Below, piece by piece: positions 55,263-64,000 of a stretch of 64,000 bases of DNA. A model generated the notes under the pieces. That model was not told the DNA's origin. It searched no databases and worked only from the letters and a program-made list of their open reading frames with translations. The translations under genes and the position numbers were made by a program. Every line of letters starts with the position of its first letter. The stretch's first letter is position 1. Source of the stretch: Nilaparvata lugens (taxonomy: Eukaryota; Arthropoda; Insecta; Hemiptera; Delphacidae); NCBI RefSeq assembly GCF_014356525.2, contig NC_052505.1, forward strand, positions 15,564,635-15,628,634, in the 5' to 3' direction.

Positions 55263-55669
55263 TTATTAAATAATACAGAAAGTCCCTGAAAAGGTTAACA
55301 TGTTAGCTGCCACCACACTTTTCCTGAATCCTCCAAATCTTAATTTCTCCCAATTGATTCAAAACATATTGAAATGAATTAGTTATATACTAAAAAAGAT
55401 TTCTTTTCGTATTTTTTTGAGAAAAAAAAACTGTCAGGCTCCTGTGCCCAACATGGCTTGAATGGTCAAATTTTATACAATCATGGGTCATGTCATTCAT
55501 CTTGTCAGACACATTGTCATAACATCTGTTTCAGCTGTTTCACAGCTTGACCTTGCCTTGTATCAGCTGTTACATAAGAAGATTGATGTTTTCATTTACT
55601 GGGGTGCATGTATTCAAGGTTATGTAGGTTCACAACATGATTTTTGTAAAGTTCTCAATAACTAGAATT

Positions 55670-57610
55670 CTTGGTGATATTTTTGACAAATATGGATGAC
55701 ACTGATAATGGACGATTTTTCTCTATTTGGCTAGCAGGAAATTGATGGATTAGAAAAAACATTACCTCAAAGTAATTTTCCATTACCAAATGTTCGAGTG
55801 ATAGTATTTGAAGTGATAGTGATGTAAGTGTTGAAGAAGATGAAACTCTGCAGTTATGTGCCAACAGGAAGAAAAGATATGGTAGAATTGATAGTGAAGA
55901 AGAAGTAGAAACTCCAAACAATCAGGTACCAACTCGGCATCCTCACGATCTATAACCAGTATATACTCCTCAGTTTGCTGCATGTCAAGGACACAAAGAG
56001 CAGTCAAGTCCTTAGATCGGATCTGCACGGATATAATACAATGAGAAGGCTTGCAATGGATATTCCACGCTGCAGAAGAAGATAGAAGGACTCTTTCCCC
56101 ATTCTAGCCCTTCGCTTGTCTTTCATAATAATTTTTTTGTGTTGAAATATTCTTTTGAGGGGATTTTTTTCTTAATATTACATGATCTAAAGCTCATAAT
56201 AAGCATATACTTTTGTTTCTGTTGCATATGAGATTTCCAAGCATGAAGATCATGCCTACAATGTTGAAACTGATGAACCTGTTTACAATCCAAACAAGAA
56301 ACAAAGAAGCAAGTTCCCTGATAAAAGTTTCTGGAAGAAATATATACCAAGAATTAATAGATAAAAAGTTTAGCTTACACAAGTGTGAGGGGGAAACAAG
56401 TGGATGGTGGACATTTGAGGCCAAAATAAAATTCTGAACTCCAGAAGCAGCAACAGTATATCTGTTCCCTTGTAGAAGATACTGATAAAGTTTTATTTAG
56501 AACTAGGGAGAAACAGTCAAGAAGAAATAAAAGATAGAAGTTCTTCCTCATTAAAAATTGTAAAATGATTCAATTTAGCAAGGGCTTCTCCAAAGTTACA
56601 TTGAATATTGCTGATATGTTAATAAAAACTGTCTTGATTAAGCAAAATAATAATATTATTCTCCCTTACAAACACGGGCCATCACCCACCTGGAGTCAAG
56701 AAACCAGAAAAAAGGAGGTTATATGTGAAAGAGCACATAAATTCTTTCCCCAGAGTACCTCCACATTACTGTTGGAAAGATACTACTTAAGCTATCAATA
56801 ATGAAGTAAATTTCATTCAATTTGATCTCGAGGCAGTGCGATACTGCTCTTCTCTCAATGCAAAAGCAATTTTTCATAAAAAGAGGTAAGCCATTTATAA
56901 CCTTACAGTTTATAATAATGAAGATAGCAAAGCTCTCTGCTACATGTGGTATGGAGTAGTTGGGGGAAAAGGTTCAAAAAATGATGTTGTCTCATGTTTT
57001 TATTCATATTATTTTTTGGAAATATTTCAAATTGGGAAAAATTTTGTTTTGGTCTCTGATACTCTTGTGGAGGTCAAAATAGAAATGCGATCATCACGGC
57101 AATGTTTCTATATGCTGTCCAGACATTGAATATTGACCATTTCTTTTTCAAACATGGACACTCCCAAATGGAGTGTGACAGTGTCCACGCCCCAAACATA
57201 TGAAGATTTAAATCCATCTGGCTGGTACACGATTGTCAGAATGGCTTCAAGAAATGGGAAATATAATGTGCATGAAATGAGCCAAGAAAAATTAATAGAT
57301 TTCAAAAAAATAAGAAGATTGTTACAGAATGTAACCCAGTGAAGTGGCTCCAGATAAGCTGGATGTTGTATCAGAAAGCTGAACCAAATATCATATTTTT
57401 TAAATATGATACTGTAAAAGTGAACCAACATTCTAATAAGATTGAGATCACAAGAAGGAGTCTAAGGAAACACTTAATCACTGATCTGTCTTTGACACAG
57501 GCTTACACTGGACCACTCACTATGAAGATGGATAAAATCAAAGACTTGAACACTTTCTTGGCACATTTAATTAACTTATTATTTCATTATTCCATTGCAA
57601 AGTAGTACAA
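55670..57610 (+). pseudogene. Eroded transposase-like gene, multi-copy insect family
   Basis: Coding-like blocks follow one another in shifting + frames. There is an acidic N-terminal part near 55690-55925 and middle blocks at 56213-56437. Near 57055-57180 a frame passes from a 'CGGQNRNAIITAMFLYAVQT'-like stretch into 'KHGHSQMECDSVHA'. Then 57210-57420 includes NPSGWYTIVRMASRNGKYNV, and a late block at 57420-57605. The GGQN and GHxQMECDS motifs recur, from memory, in repetitive insect proteins considered transposase-related. Stops and frameshifts interrupt every block, so it is non-functional. Class assignment is uncertain. Confidence 0.55.
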
Positions 57611-57687
57611 TGTTGATTTTAGGTTATTTCATTTGACACCGGCTGATACAGCAATTATTGTTATTAAGATTTGCATTTCTTTGGTGA

Positions 57688-57860
57688 ATGTTTTTTTTGA
57701 CACATCTAATTACTTCATTTGATTATAAACATGAAATAATTCTTCTTCCAGCCAAGCATACATTTACTAAAGCACTCATCTTTACTATTCATTCTCAATT
57801 GCTACATGCTGGTGTTCAAGCCACCAAGGCTTCCACTAGGCATAAAACTAAGAGTGTATT
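57688..57860 (+). pseudogene. Bel/Pao-type integrase zinc-binding fragment
   Basis: A + frame reads ILLPAKHTFTKALIFTIHSQ then LLHAGVQATKAS, closely like the HHCC zinc-binding segment of Bel/Pao-type integrases (LPxxHxxTxLLIxxxHxxxxHAGVQAT). The homology stops near 57850; catalytic core and LTRs are not visible. It is unrelated to the transposase-like remnant before it. Confidence 0.6.
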
Positions 57861-58140
57861 GCGTACTTACTCATCAATACTGGGCTCGATTAATTATCAT
57901 TGTTGTTCTATATTATTGTTGATTCATTTCTTGGTTGACATTCTATTAAGACTCTCCTTTCAATCAATCAGATTGTGTCTTCAAATCACATTAAAGTTTA
58001 TCAAATTTAGTATATATTTTTACTTCATATATTGATGCGTCATCGAGTCTTGCAACCAGATCCCCAACTTTCGATTTATATTTTACCTGTGTCATATTTT
58101 CCCTGAAACCACCCACGCTCAATTCACATGGATGATGACA

Positions 58141-58360
58141 CTATAGTGAGGTTCACGTTATAATGGCAGTGGATAAAGATAAAAGAATAGCGATGCCGAT
58201 TCTCTGTATTAATTAACTATATTTCTACACTGTCAAAAACATAATTGGCATCCTTGTGGACCTAGAAAATGATATTACCACCGGCTTTGTCAAATGATAG
58301 ACAAGGATAGCAAAACCAAAGTTGATCAAATACTGTCATTATAACGTGGACCTCACTATA
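58141..58360. mobile_element. Inner-type MITE, about 220 bp
   Basis: It has the same TIRs and body as 48374-48598 and 51608-51828. It stands next to, not inside, the larger MITE that begins near 58370. Confidence 0.9.
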
Positions 58361-58383
58361 TAAGATTTAAGATAATGGCAGTG

Positions 58384-59780
58384 GATAGATAGATAGATAG
58401 ATAGGCTGCCTTTATTTTAACCTGGAGGGCGAAGTTAGGGCGCAGCCGGCCCTCTCTCCCCTCCTATACAATTCTAATGCATCTACATCAAAACATAAGG
58501 AAATAATCTCTCAAATATAATAAGTATATGATAGAAAAAATATATATATATATATGTATATAATATAAATCAATAATTGAAAAAAAAACAAAAACAATTT
58601 CATTCAATTCAGTAGAATATATTTTAGACTGAGAGAAAATAATAAAAAAAAGTTAGAAAATAGAGTTATAGGGAATTTTTTTTTTAATTTTTAAGCTAGA
58701 AACAACAAAATTTCACGCAAACACACACACCTTTCACACAAGCAAACACACCACGCATACACACCTCCTCATCCTATGCCCCGATCGCCCTCCCTCAGCC
58801 ACGCCAAGACCTCCGTGCCGAACAGTGTCCGCCTCTCCACACTCCTCAAAGATGCGGGTAAGCTATTCCACAGTCTGCAAGCAGTCACACAGAACGACCT
58901 ATTATATGTCACAGTGCGATGGATGGGAATGCTCAACAGGCTCGCACCATGCCTCGTATCTCTTCTGTTGATTCCTGCGAGGAATTGAAATTTCTGACTC
59001 AAGTAGAGAGGAGACCCAGTTGCCAGAACCTTGTGGAGGAGCATCAGCACATGATAAATTCTGCTGTCTCGAAGCTTCAAAATACCCATCTGAGTGATGT
59101 AAGGGCTTATGTGGACGTCCCTTTCAAGGCCAAAGACGAATCTCACGCAGTAGTTCTGAGCCCTTTGCAGTCTTTCAGAAAGAGTCACTGTCATGTCCTG
59201 TATGACCACATCTCCATAATGGAAATGCGGAAATATCAAGGTCTTCACAAGCATTATTCTCTCCCGTAAGGGGATAACAGCTCCAATTCTCTTCAGTGAG
59301 TGAATGCCTGCAAAGACCCTGTTGCAAGTCTTTGTCACTTGTTCAGTCCAGTCTAGATGTCTGTTAAATGTAAGTCCTAAGTTTGTAATGTTTTCACTAT
59401 AATCCAGTCTATGAGAGTTAATTTCGATGAAAGGTCCATGGTTAAAGTCAAGTTGGTTCAAAAGTCTTCTATTACCTATAACGATTGTTTTGGATTTTGA
59501 TTCATTAATTTTCAATCCATGTTGTGCTGTCCAGAGTGAGACAGCAGTCAGGTCCTCATTCATAAGAGTAACTGCTTCATCAAAGTTATCAGTCTTGAAA
59601 TGTCTATAAATCTGTAGGTCGTCTGCATAAAGATGATATCTGGAGGGTCTGAGTCGGTCAGTTACGTCATTTACATACAAACTAAACAGTAGTGGTCCCA
59701 AAACTCCAGAGTGAGTGGAGAGTCCCAGTGGAGAATGATAGGAGACAGCGTTGCCTTGCCACTGCCTTCTATAGAGCACA
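58384..59780 (-). mobile_element. 5'-truncated non-LTR retrotransposon (LINE)
   Basis: A minus-strand frame (58769-59779) is intact for 336 codons and encodes the C-terminal part of a LINE reverse transcriptase. GVLGPLLFSLYVND comes first, then the catalytic box YHLYADDLQIY, the thumb region NLGLTFNRHLDWTEQV, and the C-terminal LQRAQNYCVRFVFG and RLWNSLPASLR blocks. The endonuclease and RT motifs upstream are missing, which is the usual 5' truncation. The 3' UTR of about 380 bp ends in AATAAAGGCAGCC and a (TATC)n tail at 58384-58411. Wording resembles CR1/Jockey-type elements; the clade is not certain. The truncated copy cannot move by itself. Confidence 0.88.
58769..59779 (-). CDS. Partial LINE reverse transcriptase
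   Basis: This is the 336-codon uninterrupted frame of the element above, with YADD near residue 51 and a termination codon at 58769-58771. The Met at 59779 is simply the first ATG of the truncated frame, not the true start. The first lines hold a degraded 'PQGS' motif (STHSGVLGPL), so the enzyme is probably inactive. The intact length suggests a recent insertion. Confidence 0.85.
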   Translation of the reverse strand: MLYRRQWQGNAVSYHSPLGLSTHSGVLGPLLFSLYVNDVTDRLRPSRYHLYADDLQIYRHFKTDNFDEAVTLMNEDLTAVSLWTAQHGLKINESKSKTIVIGNRRLLNQLDFNHGPFIEINSHRLDYSENITNLGLTFNRHLDWTEQVTKTCNRVFAGIHSLKRIGAVIPLRERIMLVKTLIFPHFHYGDVVIQDMTVTLSERLQRAQNYCVRFVFGLERDVHISPYITQMGILKLRDSRIYHVLMLLHKVLATGSPLYLSQKFQFLAGINRRDTRHGASLLSIPIHRTVTYNRSFCVTACRLWNSLPASLRSVERRTLFGTEVLAWLREGDRGIG

Positions 59781-59965
59781 GCTGATACCGGTATATCTGA
59801 TGTAATATTAACTGTTGATTTTTACAATATTATATTTTATTCTTCAAGAAAATATATTTCTCCATGATTGAATGATAAATTTAAATGATTGAAATTGAAT
59901 ATTTTGTTAATGAATTACATTTCTACATTGTTAAAAACTATCTTGCAACGATGCGGAGCTAGAAA

Positions 59966-60771
59966 AGGGAACGCCACTAGGTGCCACCCCAACTACTTGA
60001 CACCCCGTCAACCTCCCCCTTTTAAAACCGGGTTTTAGTGGACAAGTTGAGGTGAGCCATCCCCGTCTACTTGTCTCCTTTCTAAGGAGGTGACAACTAG
60101 TCGGGGGGACACGTTTTCGTTTACGGTCATGACTAGTTCTCACCTTCCGTCCAGTAGGTGACAAGTAGTCGGGGTGACAACTTGACGGCAATGGTATATT
60201 TTTACGAGAGTACAGGTAGTCGTCTACGTTCACGACAACTTATCACCTCGATTCCATACCAAAAGAAATCACCATTCAACCATCTCGAAAAAAATTGTTC
60301 TAAAAATAGCAAAGACGGCGAATATCTCCTGAACCGTGTGTTTAACGGGAAAATGTTACTGAACCAAAAGTGCTTAGAATTCAATTCTACATCATAACCA
60401 GTAATGAACATTTCTTGATCCCCCTCCCCACGTTGCGGGGGTGAAAGTTGTGCCAACTGGTGCTCTGTAGGTGACAAGATAGTATATTTTAGTAGTCAGG
60501 GTGACACCTTGACGCCAGCGTGCAAGGTGTCATGTTGACGTGAGCCATCCCCTTCGTGTCAACTAGTCGGGGCACACTCTGACGCTAGGGTGCGAGGTGT
60601 CAAGTTGTCGTTTACGGTCATGACTAGTTGGCACCTTTGGTCCAGTAGGTGACAAGTAGTCGGGGTTACAACTTGACGGCAATGGTATATTTTTACGAGG
60701 GTACAAGTAGTCGCCTGTGGCCAAAATGACCAGGTGTCAGGTAGTCGGGGTGACACCTAGACGGCGACCCT
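59966..60771. mobile_element. Unclassified DNA element, TIR 'ctaggtgtcaccccgactac'
   Basis: The left end AGGGAACGCCACTAGGTGCC and the right end in inverse AGGGTCGCCGTCTAGGTGTC are imperfect TIRs. They continue through 'accccgactac.tgacacc'. The interior is made of many direct and inverted versions of 'gtgacaagtagtcggggtga'. A block of about 110 bp ('tttacggtcatgactagtt' to 'atatttttacgag.gtaca') occurs at 60118-60220 and again at 60610-60710. No open frame of transposase type. Confidence 0.7.
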
Positions 60772-60869
60772 ACAAAAAATATCGCTATCAACTTTGTCGA
60801 ATGATGAACAAGGATACCAACACCAATGTTAATCTAATATTTTCCATTATAACGTGGAAATCATTATAG

Positions 60870-61839
60870 ATGTCACTAGATTGGATGATCCATTTTTGCA
60901 AGAGTTGAAATAACATATTTTTTGTATCATTCAATTTCTGTATAATTTTTAAATACAGTATTTTTCTGTTACTGAAAATGTTTCTGGTCTCTTTCAAGTT
61001 TGTATCCAAAACCGCAGTTCACCGATTCGGTGTCAGACACGTGTTCATGTCTAAAATTGCTGATAATTTGGTATTTTGGGAACGAGCGTTCTCTTTCTGC
61101 TTACCTTTCTGGTGTGAAGGAAACGAATGTCAAGTTTTTAAAAATAGTTGTAGAGCTGAATGGACGGTCGAACCGAGGCCTATACAACGTAAGGATAGAA
61201 TATAGCTATCCTATATTTCATATATCCTATATATTATCCTTGGATACAACGGACGTAGGCCGGCCCGGAAGGTCCATTCAGCGGAAGAGACATGACAGCC
61301 AGAGCAAGAGCGTTTGAGAACAAGTCTGTGGGCTGCAAGATCTCATCTTTGGATGTTGAGAGAGAGAGAGCGCGCGTGAGAGAGAGAGAGTGAGTGAGTG
61401 AGGGTTAAAGAACGAGAGTGGGTTAGGGCTTACAGGTGGGCGGATCTCAGTGCTGCAAGAATAGTATATAAAGGTCCTCTATACTAAAATACTATCCTTG
61501 GTCGCTCTGCACCTGTCTCACTTTTTCCTATGAATAAAATAACCCTTGCTCCTCCTGTTTGTATGACAGATGGCTTCCCCTTTTCATTGAATAATAATTG
61601 ATTTTTTATTAGTTCCAGATGTTGGTGTCAAATTGCGTTGAATCTGTACTCGAATTTCTTGATTTAAAGTCATGATACAAGACAAGGAATGTAGGGCAGA
61701 TTGTTTATAAACATGGAGAGATCTTGTTTAAGAATTCGGAACCCGCTACCGACTTGTATTTTCATTTTTCTCAGATCATTGAAAAATAGAATATCATCTT
61801 GTTAACGTGTATCCTTTAGGTGAACGGTTGGTGAAAGAT
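60870..61839. other. Intron with microsatellites, no gene assigned
   Basis: The stretch 60978-61320 is relatively GC-rich with two overlapping + frames (75 and 105 codons) but no known domain. GA-rich microsatellites lie at about 61361-61400. Confidence 0.4.
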
Positions 61840-62192
61840 CTTGAGTATTGGAGTTGCTATCCTTGTCTATCATTCAGCAAAGAAGATTACGCTATCCTTT
61901 TCCAGCTCTGCAACGTTGCCAGATCGTTTTATAACAATGTAGAAGTAATCAGCTAAATATTTTATCTCAGTTATGAAAATTTATTATTTGATCATTGAAA
62001 AGATCTCCTATAGTGAGGGTGTGAGGACCGAGTTATAATGGCAGTAATTGATTAACATTGATGTTGCTATCCTTGTCTAACATTTGTCAAAGCTGATAGC
62101 ACTATTCTTTTCCAGCTCTGCAACGTTGCCAGATCGTTGTATAACAATGTAGAAGTAATCAGCTAAATATTTTATCTCAGTTATGAAAATTC
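61840..62192. repeat. Two tandem fragments of the large MITE
   Basis: 'tgttgctatccttgtcta' to 'gaagtaatcagctaaatatt' occurs at about 61850-61985 and again at 62060-62190. The family end 'tatagtgaggg.....gttataatggcagt' lies between them. Confidence 0.75.
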
Positions 62193-62193
62193 A

Positions 62194-62940
62194 TTTTTCC
62201 TCCACCTACTGTCAAAAGTACTTACTTTACTCCCTGAAACATGATACTAAAGTGTCACTTTTTCGCTCTCGGTACTAAAAAACAGAAAAACTCCCTAGGG
62301 AGTAAAAGTAACTCCATTTAAATAACATGGGAAGCATCTCTATTTTAAAAACGTACATTTGGAATAGGTCAGAAGGTCTAGGCTCAGATGAGGAAGCATA
62401 TAGGAAGATGAGGAAGTAGTCATTAAACCAACTAAATTCAATACCTCAACCATACATTTGATCGATATATAAAATTTATGTTTGTATGCTGAAATTATTA
62501 TTACAAACTTCCTATCACTATACTAGAAAAAATTTATATTTTTTTCTTTTAATCCATGTTATTCAAAATACCAGCCAACGAATATAACTTATTAACTAAT
62601 CAAATTTGAAACGGGAACTTCATCATGGCTGTAGTTGTGGCTGTCATTGTTGTTACAACTTTAGCCGACAGTTAGTTCTGTCGGAGGAGAACTGTGATTA
62701 CAAGCCAGCTGTTTCCGTTTACTTTTTAGATTATGTTGTAACACATTTATTGGTCACATACGTTTTTAAAAATTATTTTATTTGCAGTTTTTATAAAAAT
62801 GTAGGTGGAGGAAAAATGTTGTGTATATCACGAGTGAAAAATGTTTTTTCTCCCTCAGGAAAATTGTTGCCCTCGGCTTCGCCTCGGGCTTCAAACTTTT
62901 CCCTCAGGGAGAAAAAACAGCACTTTTCACTCTAGATATA
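62194..62940. repeat. Inverted-repeat element with GC-rich foldback
   Basis: 'tttttcctccacctac' (62194) and its inverse 'gtaggtggaggaaaaa' (62803) are separated by about 590 bp. Just beyond, 'agtgaaaaatgttttttctccctcagg' folds on 'ccctcagggagaaaaaacag'. The inner stem is 'ccctcggcttcgcctcggg' (about 62870). Confidence 0.55.
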
Positions 62941-62999
62941 CAAATAACATAATAAAATAATATAATAAAATTGATTATAAAAAAAATGAACAATCAATA

Positions 63000-63110
63000 T
63001 TTAATCAAATATACCGGTATCAGCTATCTTCTGTACAAGTCAGAGAATCGGCAACGCTCTTCTCTTATCTTTCTTCACTGCCATCATAACGTGGACCTCA
63101 CTATTATAGT
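63000..63110. repeat. Right-end fragment of the large MITE
   Basis: 'accggtatcagctatcttct' to 'cataacgtggacctcactat' matches the right terminus of the large family. Confidence 0.7.
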
Positions 63111-63434
63111 CTAAACGCTTTCTTGTGATGCAAGTTTACATCGTGGCTCAGGTCAGTAGCATTCTAATAATTTTCATTGCTGCCATAATAATGGAAAATG
63201 AATCTTCCATTCTAGTTGCAAATGTCTGTAATATTCCTTTCTGGTAAATGCAGTAGAGGACTTTTAGAGGAGCTTATTTTCTAAATTTCTAAATAGTTGA
63301 AATCAATTGAAGGTACATTAATAGTACACATAGGTAGTATATATTGTATTTCTGATGCTTCAATCCAAAGAATGATCCATTTTAGTAGTCAAGCTGCTAT
63401 ATTTTGTGGATTAGTTTTCCTTATTCTATTGTAT

Positions 63435-63575
63435 TGGCAACGATCTGGCAACGTTGCAGAGGTAGAAAAGGATAGAACTATCCGTTTTGACGAATGATAG
63501 ACAAGGATAGCAACACCAATGTTAATCAAATACCGGTACTGCCAAACTGCCATTATAAAGTGGACCTCACTACAG
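63435..63575. repeat. Right half of the large MITE
   Basis: 'gcaacgatctggcaacgttg' through 'acgaatgatagacaaggata' to 'aaagtggacctcactacag'. It lies directly before the inner-type MITE at 63578. Confidence 0.7.
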
Positions 63576-63577
63576 TA

Positions 63578-63794
63578 CTATAGCGTGGTCCATGTTATAA
63601 TGGCAGTGGATAAAGATAGAAGAATAGCGATGCCGATTCTCTGCATTAATTAATTATATTTCTACACTAAAAACATAATTGGCATCGTTGTGGACCTAAA
63701 AAGGATAGTACCACCGGCTTTGTCGAATGATAGACAAGGATAGCAAAACCAAAGTTGATCAAATACTGTCATTATAACGTGGACCCCACTATAG
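63578..63794. mobile_element. Inner-type MITE, about 217 bp
   Basis: TIRs 'ctatagcgtggtccatgtta' and the inverse 'aacgtggaccccactatag'. The body matches 48374-48598. It is the most mutated of the four complete inner copies. Confidence 0.85.
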
Positions 63795-64000
63795 AACAAA
63801 CCATGTTTTGACTTCCTCTGTCATCAGCTATGTTGGATCCTACAAAGGTCCCACCCCAGTCAGGCTTTTGTGTACTGTGACAAACAAACCCAACTTGTCC
63901 AATATTATGTTTTGCAGCAACAATCAGTAATTTTGTAGTTGACATTTCAATAATTAGCATCGAGTATGCTAGCCATCTCAAAGGCTGCTAGTGTTTGTTT
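63795..64000. other. Intron end of window, no gene assigned
   Basis: A minus-strand frame of 69 codons (63772-63981) reads in part LIVAAKHNIGQVGFVCHSTQ. It starts inside this stretch and runs into the MITE, so it may be a scrap of a transposon protein. No confident match. Confidence 0.35.

Larger units (their letters stand above)
58370..60869. mobile_element. Large MITE split by a LINE and a TIR element
   Basis: Family sequence resumes in three pieces: 'gataatggcagtgga' (about 58373), 'gataccggtatatctgatg' to 'ggagctagaaaagg' (59782-59967) and 'atcgctatcaactttgtcga' to 'cattataacgtgg...attatag' (60779-60869). The gaps are filled by the retrotransposon at 58384-59780 and the element at 59966-60771. 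Confidence 0.65.

Noticed and set aside
57108..57431. 107-codon minus-strand frame
   Set aside because: It lies antisense to the eroded transposase-like blocks and has no known features.
58919..59269. 116-codon plus-strand frame
   Set aside because: It is the antisense shadow of the LINE reverse transcriptase.

Overview
The window looks like nuclear DNA of an insect, most likely a hemipteran (planthopper-like). That placement is an inference from AT-rich, repeat-crowded introns and intergenic DNA with small phase-matched exons; I could not test the species. Two host genes, both on the + strand, are recognisable. The first is the 3' part of a Patj/MPDZ (MUPP1)-type multi-PDZ scaffold gene. 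Its exons lie at 787-934, 14675-14841, 16521-16676, 19399-19557, 25698-25861 and 38774-39047, with a TAG stop at 39045-39047. They encode the end of one PDZ domain and a linker, two PDZ domains each split by an intron at the same place, and a final single-exon PDZ that closes the protein. All splice phases agree (1; 0; 0; 0; 2). The second gene starts at 49499: its 24-codon first coding exon matches the N terminus of the I-BAR protein MTSS1/missing-in-metastasis. The rest of the window is its first intron.

Layout. 1-14674: a long Patj intron around the first exon, holding a 7.2 kb minus-strand LTR retrotransposon (1815-9047, about 2 kb LTRs, no pol) and a 4.4 kb field of macro-tandem duplication with two Helitron-like copies (9915-14329). 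14675-25861: the PDZ-exon cluster. Inside it a mariner/Tc1-type transposon (19898-23777) carries a decayed transposase, a 25-bp satellite and a second copy of 2.4 kb of the host gene, including one whole PDZ exon. 25862-38773: the last intron, with palindromic elements (some with hammerhead-ribozyme-like cores), a candidate alternative 3'-terminal exon (29894-30083) and a candidate microexon. 39048-49498: Patj 3' region and intergenic DNA, with TIR elements, a strong hairpin at 41.7 kb and a triply nested element at 44.8-46.6 kb. 49499-64000: the MTSS1-like start and its first intron, with nested TA-flanked MITEs, a 5'-truncated non-LTR retrotransposon, an unclassified TIR element, an eroded transposase-like gene and a Bel/Pao integrase scrap.

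The most interesting feature is the transposon that has captured a neighbouring PDZ exon with working splice sites and placed it, in frame (phase 0-0), inside the intron that splits the next PDZ domain. Second are the alternative terminal exon with exactly matching phase, and the LTR element whose primer-binding site matches the 5' end, not the 3' end, of initiator tRNA-Met. No bacterial genes, CRISPR arrays, rRNA or complete tRNA genes were seen.
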